Of a stretch of DNA of 10,405 nucleotides, positions 5,121 to 10,405 are shown piece after piece. Position 1 is the stretch's first letter. Each line of letters begins with the position of its first letter. This DNA is from an uncultured Ruminococcus sp. GTDB lineage: Bacteria; Bacillota; Clostridia; Oscillospirales; Ruminococcaceae. The position numbers and the translations under genes were made by a program. The notes under the pieces were generated by a model. The model ran no database searches, was not told where the DNA came from, and was given only the letters and a program-made list of their open reading frames with translations. Where the stretch lies: contig CALANW010000034.1 of NCBI GenBank assembly GCA_937926145.1, positions 1 to 10,405 of the forward strand, in the 5' to 3' direction.

Positions 5121-6545
5121 TCACATTATTCCATTCAGCTCTTGATATAATCTTTTGGCAAAGCTGTCTGTCATACCGCATATGTAATCAGTAACTAACA
5201 AAAGCCTTAAATACAGCTTCTCGTTTTCGTCTTTGTCGTCGGAATAAATTTTATAGATCTGACGGTAATTATCCGAAATCAGATGAATAATTCTTTTATC
5301 CATAGGCGAAAGCTCATTGTCTGTATCATAATTAACGGCGGCAGGTACAAATTTATCTAACAGAAAGTTGATTATATTTCCTGCTGCAACTTCTGTTTTG
5401 TATATTTCACAGGATCTGAAAACATGATCGCAAGCTATGCTTCCCAATGCTTCAGACAACGCATTTCCACGGGATACAGACATTACTTCACGGTTAAAGG
5501 TTCCGTTCATAATGCATTGATAATTCTTTGTGAATCCATAAGATGCACAATAAAGCAGTTGCCCCTGAACATAGATTATCCAGTTCTGTACAGCATTAAG
5601 TTCAGGATTCGGCATACTCTTTTCCTTTGCTCTTGCATACTTGGATTCAAGCATAGCAACAGCACTTTGATAGCTTTGCATTTCCTGTTCATCTGCACAT
5701 TTCTTAATGTAAACTTCGCTTCGCAGTTCTTCAAGCAACTGAGAATAGCTTAAAAAGCCTTTCTTGACTGCATCCTCAATATCGGCAGTACGATATGCAA
5801 TATCATCAGCCGCCTCCAGTAGAAATGTAAGCGGATATCGACAGTTAACTGCTCCTGTCGATTCTGTTATATCTTCAAAAAGCTCCTGCTCAGCAAAGTA
5901 ATATCCCATTTTCTTATCCTTGATATTTCCGCTGTGCTTATTTATTCCGCACGATGACACAGGATATTTGATCAATGTGTTCAGCAAAGCATAGGTCAGA
6001 TGCATACCGTTTTCGTCAACAAGGTAATGCAGCTTTGTCAGCAGACGAAGTGCCTGAGCGTTGCCTTCAAAATGATACAGATCATTTTTCATCTGCTCAT
6101 TTAAATAATCCTCAACAGAAGTGCCTTTGAATTCTATTTTGGACAGATTATTCCTGAACCAATTGCGAATTGAATCTTCCCCAAAATGTCCGAACGGAGG
6201 ATTCCCAATATCATGCAGAAGTCCTGCACATTCGAGTATGCTGCACACCTTTTCTTTAATCTCGGGAGTTAATTCTTCATCTCTGTTGTTATCAATAAGG
6301 TACTGAAAGGCTGTCTGTCCTAAGGATTTTGCGAAGGAGGCGACCTCCAGAGAGTGAGTAAGCCTTGTACGCACAAAATCACTTTTATCCAAAGGAAAGA
6401 CCTGCGTCTTATCCTGCAAACGCCTGAATGAAGCGCTACAGATTATTCGGTGATAGTCTTTCTGAAATTCATTGCGCAGATCTGTTTTGTTTACACTTTT
6501 AGATGCTGATTGACGCTTTTCACACAAAAGCTGTTTCCATTCCAT
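5121..6545 (-). CDS. dgt: dGTPase-type deoxynucleoside triphosphate triphosphohydrolase
   Basis: A 474-residue HD-domain enzyme, close to the length of E. coli Dgt (about 500). Enzymes of this family hydrolyse dGTP, or dNTPs more widely, to the nucleoside and triphosphate. The metal ligands are visible: H64 in RLTHSLEV, H111-D112 in LLHDIGNPPFGHFGE, and D247/D248 in EAADDIAYRTADIEDAV. H120 and E123 lie in the same loop as the HD pair. The FEGNAQALRLL motif (159-169) and the early SFRRLQDKTQVFP motif (39-51) are family hallmarks. The C-terminal half is the usual helical bundle. GAGGT at 6553-6557, 7 bases before the ATG, sets the start. It follows the TolC-like gene by 21 bases and is followed by the PIN gene. 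Roles known for the family are dNTP pool control and, for some members, anti-phage nucleotide depletion; which applies here is open. Confidence 0.92.
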   Translation of the reverse strand: MEWKQLLCEKRQSASKSVNKTDLRNEFQKDYHRIICSASFRRLQDKTQVFPLDKSDFVRTRLTHSLEVASFAKSLGQTAFQYLIDNNRDEELTPEIKEKVCSILECAGLLHDIGNPPFGHFGEDSIRNWFRNNLSKIEFKGTSVEDYLNEQMKNDLYHFEGNAQALRLLTKLHYLVDENGMHLTYALLNTLIKYPVSSCGINKHSGNIKDKKMGYYFAEQELFEDITESTGAVNCRYPLTFLLEAADDIAYRTADIEDAVKKGFLSYSQLLEELRSEVYIKKCADEQEMQSYQSAVAMLESKYARAKEKSMPNPELNAVQNWIIYVQGQLLYCASYGFTKNYQCIMNGTFNREVMSVSRGNALSEALGSIACDHVFRSCEIYKTEVAAGNIINFLLDKFVPAAVNYDTDNELSPMDKRIIHLISDNYRQIYKIYSDDKDENEKLYLRLLLVTDYICGMTDSFAKRLYQELNGIM

Positions 6546-6566
6546 AATAGTTACCTCACTTTGAAA

Positions 6567-7721
6567 TTAATTATTATTTATAACCGCATCTGCCCCGTCT
6601 TCAATAAGACAAAGCTCGTCATAAAGAAGGTCAGCCTGAGCAAGCGCATTATCCATTCTGCACATTTCGGAAGAAATCTCCGCATACTGCTTTAAATAAT
6701 CAAGCTCGCTCATATTTCCCGTATCATAAGCAGTTTTCAGAATATCAAGCTTATCTTCAAGCACCGAGTTATACTCTCTGCAGGAAATATATTCCGTATA
6801 AGCCTGCTCATAGCTTGAAACCATTTCTGTTATCTGCGACTTGTATTCATTTTCCTTTATCTCGAAATTCAGCTTGTCGATCTCATAGGAATTGCTGTAG
6901 GATTTGTATATATCGCTGTCCTTGCCGTAAATGCTTTTGATTTCTTCAAGATAATCTTTATCAAAATCTATAATTTTTCTTTGCTTTTTTAACTCAAAGC
7001 TGTTTTTGGAGAAATCTTTGTAAAGCTTGTCCGCATCAAAAGCCCGATAATCTATGCTTTTCGGCAATTCACATTTAACAGAAAACTTTTCGGTATCCTT
7101 ATACTGATTGAGAAGATCCGATATTTCTCTTGTTTTGCTCTGGACAGATTTTTCTGCTGCCGATAACTCGTTTTCAGCCATTTGCAGATTGATCTGGGCA
7201 AGCTTGCAGTCCGTTTCCGTTGACTGTCTGTTTTCAAGCTTGACCGTTTCAACTTCTGCATATTTTTTTAAATAATCAACATTTGCTTGCAGAATACCGA
7301 CCTGTTTTTCCAAGCCGCAAAGCTCATAATATTTCGATTTTAGTTCAAGATCGGTGAGTTTTCTGTCAAGCTTTTCCTTGTCCTCATCGTAGTATTCAAA
7401 CTCCATATCTGCAAGCTCGGACTCCTTTTTAAGCTCGGCAATTTTCAGCTTGTACTCATAATATTTGCTGTCACTCTGAGATGTTTTTTTCAGCATCTGC
7501 TCATAATATTTCAATTCATATTCGGTATTATCTGCATTTATCTCCGCATTTTCCTTTTCATATTCATAGATTTTATAGGAGTAGGTATTCTTTTTGGCAA
7601 ATTTCTGCAAAGCTTCAAGGCTCATATCTGCACTCAGCATTTTTCCCACTGCAGCCGCAGTAACCGACAGCGACATTACCGCTGCGATTGATAACGCACA
7701 CGCAATAATTTTCTTTCTCAT
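6567..7721 (-). CDS. TolC/OEP-like secreted coiled-coil protein
   Basis: A 384-residue protein starting at ATG 7721, chosen because GAGGAA (7728-7733) lies 6 bases upstream and a clean signal peptide follows: MRKK, a hydrophobic core to about residue 20, then TAAA as a likely cleavage site. An open frame extends 43 codons further, but only into the upstream gene. The mature part has the two-repeat layout of outer-membrane efflux proteins: MSLEALQKFAKKN opens repeat one, long amphipathic helices lead to a REISDLLNQYKD-like turn, and repeat two ends with the GNMSELDYLKQ motif and a last helix. Strongly charged, Tyr-rich heptad patterns fill both repeats. In diderms such proteins are export ducts; in a Gram-positive cell no outer membrane is expected, so the role is uncertain, perhaps a cell-wall channel or a partner of the HlyD protein encoded just upstream (10-base gap). 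Confidence 0.7.
   Translation of the reverse strand: MRKKIIACALSIAAVMSLSVTAAAVGKMLSADMSLEALQKFAKKNTYSYKIYEYEKENAEINADNTEYELKYYEQMLKKTSQSDSKYYEYKLKIAELKKESELADMEFEYYDEDKEKLDRKLTDLELKSKYYELCGLEKQVGILQANVDYLKKYAEVETVKLENRQSTETDCKLAQINLQMAENELSAAEKSVQSKTREISDLLNQYKDTEKFSVKCELPKSIDYRAFDADKLYKDFSKNSFELKKQRKIIDFDKDYLEEIKSIYGKDSDIYKSYSNSYEIDKLNFEIKENEYKSQITEMVSSYEQAYTEYISCREYNSVLEDKLDILKTAYDTGNMSELDYLKQYAEISSEMCRMDNALAQADLLYDELCLIEDGADAVINNN
6577..6604 (-). promoter_or_regulatory. Candidate internal promoter for dgt
   Basis: On the minus strand TTGAAG (6599-6604) and TATAAA (6577-6582) are 16 bases apart, inside the last codons of the TolC-like gene. Transcription would begin about 25 bases before the dgt start. 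The match is moderate, so dgt may instead rely on read-through from the export genes. Confidence 0.35.
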
Positions 7722-7731
7722 ATCCAATTCC

Positions 7732-9249
7732 TCAATCATCGATAAAGTCCAGCTTTTCAAGAAGCCACCAAATAATTTTTCTCTGCTTTGTGACAACCCT
7801 TGCTTCGCATTCCATACCCGAAACAAGTTCAAGTCCAAGGGTGTCATCAATGCTCACCTCTGCAACATAATATGACATTCCGTTTTCGCTTGAACGAACA
7901 TCGGCAGAAATACTTTTTACCGTTCCCGCAAGCTCTCCGTACTCCTGATAAGGATATGCAGCAAATCGCAGACGAACCTTCTGACCTATTTCTGTTTCGC
8001 TTATATCGGCAGATGAAAGATACATCGTAAGCTTGTATGCCCCATCAGTATCGGGAACTATAGTTGCGATAGCCTGACCGCTCTGAACAAGATCGGCTGT
8101 ACTTAAATCGGAGTACATATTTATCGTTCCGTCAATTGGTGCAATTACCTCGGCGTTTTTGATATTAAGCTCTATATCAGCGATCTGCTTTTCGATAGAA
8201 ATAATACTTGTCTCATTGGATTTTATGCTGTCCGCAATTCCCGACAACATTTCAAGCTTTATATTTTCCGCAGCAAGCTGTTCATCGTGACTTATCTCCG
8301 AATATGAGGATAAGCTTTGATTCCGGCTTTTTAAGCTGTATTCCAGATCGGAAATATTCTTTTCCGCCGCTGTGATTTTCTGCTCGATGTTCAACTTGAA
8401 TTCGCTTATGTATTTGTCCTTTTCAAGCTTTGCATTTTCATGGCTGCGACAGAAGCTGTCATACTCGGACTGAGAAATTCCGCCTGCCTTGAAAAGCGGT
8501 TCTGCATTTTCTTTATCTGATTTTTTCTGATTTATATTGACATCATATGCATTTATAGCGGCTGTATAATCGGCATACTGCATAGCATATACGCTTGATT
8601 TATCTTCAAACATATCCGAATTTGTTTCAACAGAGCTTTTCAGCGTTTCAAGTCCCGACAGCTCTTCACGATATATTGCAAGCTGACTTTTTATGCTTTC
8701 AGCGGAGATGACAGCGCTGTCGGCTGCATTGTCTGTATCGGCAGAGGTATTTTTATATTGCTCGGAAAGGCTCTGCAAATCTGAAATGTATTTCTCATAT
8801 TTCAGATAATATGCCGATTCATCGGGTGAATTTTTATCAAAAAGATTTTCTCCGTTTGAGATGCTTTCTTTGAGCCTGTTCAAATAACCATTTTCCGCTT
8901 CAATGCGCTGTTTTTCTTTTTTGTATGCAGAAAGCGACTGTTCCAGCTCAGCATTGTCAAGCTTAAACAGTAAATCTCCCTTTTTTACATTGTCACCCTC
9001 TGATATATTCAGCGTTTCAACACGTCCCGTCATAAGTGTGCTTATGGTGCTTACGTTTTCTCCGGGGCGAACAATTCCACTTGCCTTGATAAAATAGTCA
9101 ATCTCTCCGATACAGCACCACGTCAGAGCAACCGCAAGCAGCAGAACAAGTATCCAAGTAAATATGGGCATTCCCTTGTTAGGTTTTTCGTGCAGCATTT
9201 CTACGCTGTCCGTTATCTCATTCATCGGCAGTATTACTTCCTTTGTCAT
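7732..9249 (-). CDS. HlyD-family membrane fusion/adaptor protein
   Basis: About 505 residues. A short cytoplasmic N-terminus of about 28 residues precedes one membrane segment (about 29-50). Next comes the first lipoyl half (TGRVETLNISEGDNVKKGDLL, split here as TGRVETLNI and SEGDNVKKGD, about 74-98). A coiled coil of some 260 residues follows, then the second lipoyl half (VIAPIDGTINM onward, about 368-400) and a beta-barrel region. This is the plan of adaptors that join an ABC exporter to an outer duct (HlyD) and of bacteriocin-secretion accessory proteins in Gram-positives. The ATG at 9249 is preferred because AGGAAG ends 6 bases upstream; ATG 9255 is too close to it, and ATG 9225 has a second AGGAAG 11 bases away. 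It overlaps the end of the S41 gene and is followed after 10 bases by the TolC-like gene. No ABC transporter is in the window; one is expected upstream. Confidence 0.88.
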   Translation of the reverse strand: MTKEVILPMNEITDSVEMLHEKPNKGMPIFTWILVLLLAVALTWCCIGEIDYFIKASGIVRPGENVSTISTLMTGRVETLNISEGDNVKKGDLLFKLDNAELEQSLSAYKKEKQRIEAENGYLNRLKESISNGENLFDKNSPDESAYYLKYEKYISDLQSLSEQYKNTSADTDNAADSAVISAESIKSQLAIYREELSGLETLKSSVETNSDMFEDKSSVYAMQYADYTAAINAYDVNINQKKSDKENAEPLFKAGGISQSEYDSFCRSHENAKLEKDKYISEFKLNIEQKITAAEKNISDLEYSLKSRNQSLSSYSEISHDEQLAAENIKLEMLSGIADSIKSNETSIISIEKQIADIELNIKNAEVIAPIDGTINMYSDLSTADLVQSGQAIATIVPDTDGAYKLTMYLSSADISETEIGQKVRLRFAAYPYQEYGELAGTVKSISADVRSSENGMSYYVAEVSIDDTLGLELVSGMECEARVVTKQRKIIWWLLEKLDFIDD

Positions 9250-10405
9250 TTTCATCTTCCTTTATAAGTTCAAGTGTTTCTATGAGAACGTTGTCCCATT
9301 TGAGGCGGTTTTCGTAGGTATAGGGGTCTTCGCCGTTATCAATAAGTTCCTGCTGTATAATATAATTTTCAATTGACAGTTCGGAATAAATATCGGGTGA
9401 AGTACCATAAACTGAATTATCAGTTCCATCATTATTATTTGCTTGACAAGGTGTATATGTAAATAAAATTCTACTATTAGGCAAACATTCCATAGCGTAT
9501 GTTCCTGTTAATCCTTCTCCACCTGTATTTGTACCTACAACAACTCCTATATTATTACTTTTTATAACATTTGTAAAATTATCGGCAGCAGAACCTGTTT
9601 TTGAAGAAACAAGTAAATATAATTTAGGAGAATTAATAATATTTCCACCATTATACTTAGCGGTATCCATTATTATCAAATCTTTATTATCTTCACTAAA
9701 GGTATATGAGTACCCATATCCAGCTTTATCTTCATGAAACGCATTAAAAAATTTCTTGTTTGTTTTTGTGTTAAGCATTCTACATTCTGTTTTTTGTTCA
9801 ATATCAGTGTTTGATATATATTTATAGACAAAATTATTTGCAAATTCTATTGTACCTCCGGGATTATCTCTGATATCAATAATTATATTAGAACTGTTTG
9901 AAATCATCTGCATACCTTGAGCAACTTCTATTGCATTTGCCCCAAAACTATCAATGTTAATATATCCGATATCACCTGAAACACAAGTAGTTATACGCGA
10001 CTCTGCAATACTTTGATCATTAAAATAACTACAATACCATGCAGATGTTTCAAGCGTTTCAGAAGTATAGAATTTATAGTTTGATAATTCACCGCTGATG
10101 TCTGTAACACCTAAATCCACTGTTTCACCAATAGGTGATGTGCTAAATACCAGATACGGACGATAACTTTTATGTTTTATCGAGTCATATGTTATTTTCC
10201 AACATGAAGTGTTGTTTAAGATATACTCATCAATTGACATACCATTAATTGTTTCAATAAAGACTTTATCAATTAACACTGAATTTTCAGAATAACTAAG
10301 CACATATCTCCCATCAACATATTTAAACCATATTGTATCATTTATATTTAAATTTGAACATTCATTTTTCAGAATATTCAACCAGTAATCTGTATACCCA
10401 TCTAT
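9218..10405 (-). CDS. S41-family peptidase (5' end outside the window)
   Basis: The frame is open to the right edge with no stop, and its first possible start inside the window (TTG at 10381) has no support, so the gene begins beyond 10405. At least 395 codons are present. Numbered from the TTG codon, a PDZ-like part with VFIETINGMSIDEY lies near 41-54. The S41 core follows with GDIGYINIDSF (136-146), IIIDIRDNPGG (166-176) and the nucleophile Ser in KTGSAADNF (S264, codon 9590-9592). The GTNTGGEG loop (283-290) is also typical. S41 enzymes are Ser/Lys proteases related to CtpA and tricorn proteases and usually act outside the membrane. The end overlaps the HlyD gene, so co-expression is likely. 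A role in processing an exported peptide fits the neighbours but is inference. Base composition changes inside the gene near 9420, the 5' part being more AT-rich. Confidence 0.85.
   Translation of the reverse strand: MDGYTDYWLNILKNECSNLNINDTIWFKYVDGRYVLSYSENSVLIDKVFIETINGMSIDEYILNNTSCWKITYDSIKHKSYRPYLVFSTSPIGETVDLGVTDISGELSNYKFYTSETLETSAWYCSYFNDQSIAESRITTCVSGDIGYINIDSFGANAIEVAQGMQMISNSSNIIIDIRDNPGGTIEFANNFVYKYISNTDIEQKTECRMLNTKTNKKFFNAFHEDKAGYGYSYTFSEDNKDLIIMDTAKYNGGNIINSPKLYLLVSSKTGSAADNFTNVIKSNNIGVVVGTNTGGEGLTGTYAMECLPNSRILFTYTPCQANNNDGTDNSVYGTSPDIYSELSIENYIIQQELIDNGEDPYTYENRLKWDNVLIETLELIKEDENDKGSNTADE
9237..9263 (-). promoter_or_regulatory. Duplicate ribosome sites at the HlyD start
   Basis: Two AGGAAG sites read on the minus strand, at 9256-9261 and 9237-9242, both inside the final codons of the S41 gene. 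The first has ideal spacing to ATG 9249, the second an 11-base gap to ATG 9225. The overlap suggests translational coupling. Which start is used changes the protein by 8 residues before the membrane segment. Confidence 0.5.

Noticed and set aside
7722..7850. 43-codon N-terminal extension of the TolC-like protein
   Set aside because: It lies wholly within the HlyD gene in another frame and would bury the clear signal peptide; the ATG at 7721 has a properly spaced ribosome site.
10379..10381. TTG as true start of the S41 gene
   Set aside because: The frame stays open to the window edge and continues with plausible sequence; no ribosome site precedes the TTG.

Overview
The window reads as accessory DNA from a low-GC Gram-positive gut-type bacterium, most likely a Clostridia member close to Ruminococcus/Oscillospiraceae. 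This rests on the AT-rich codon use, strong AGGAGG-like ribosome sites, a BlaI plus M56 (BlaR1-like) regulator pair, and protein styles typical of that group. The taxonomic call is inference; no rRNA or other marker gene is present.

Left block (1-2300, minus strand): a two-gene operon of an AAA+ ATPase and a subtilisin-like serine protease, the arrangement known as IetAS (Iet), a reported anti-phage system. It is driven by a full-consensus sigma-A promoter. The protease is cut off after its Asp and His motifs and before its catalytic Ser. Foreign sequence, probably the end of an insertion element, occupies about the first 52 bases, so the system is probably broken.

Middle block (2300-4250): a region rich in remnants. 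It holds an unexplained GC-raised island with a long-armed inverted repeat (2500-2640) and a complete BlaI/MecI-type repressor whose promoter lies inside a perfect 19-bp inverted repeat. The BlaR1/M56 sensor gene that follows is cut to 65 codons. Next come a 75-bp palindromic element flanked by 8-bp direct repeats and carrying a promoter-like sequence, a C-terminal scrap of a tyrosine recombinase with an in-frame stop, and almost 400 bp without a convincing gene. It looks like a site of repeated insertion and deletion.

Right block (4250-10405, all minus strand, tightly packed): in transcription order, an S41 peptidase (5' end outside the window), a HlyD-family membrane fusion protein, a secreted TolC-like coiled-coil protein, a dGTPase-type HD phosphohydrolase (dgt) and a divergent PIN-domain protein. 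The first three look like an export module, possibly for a peptide, whose ABC transporter and cargo would lie upstream outside the window. The last two form a tight pair, a dNTP-degrading enzyme plus a probable nuclease. That pair could be an undescribed defence unit or a housekeeping gene with an acquired passenger; the sequence alone does not decide.

No tRNA, rRNA, CRISPR array or complete transposase was seen.
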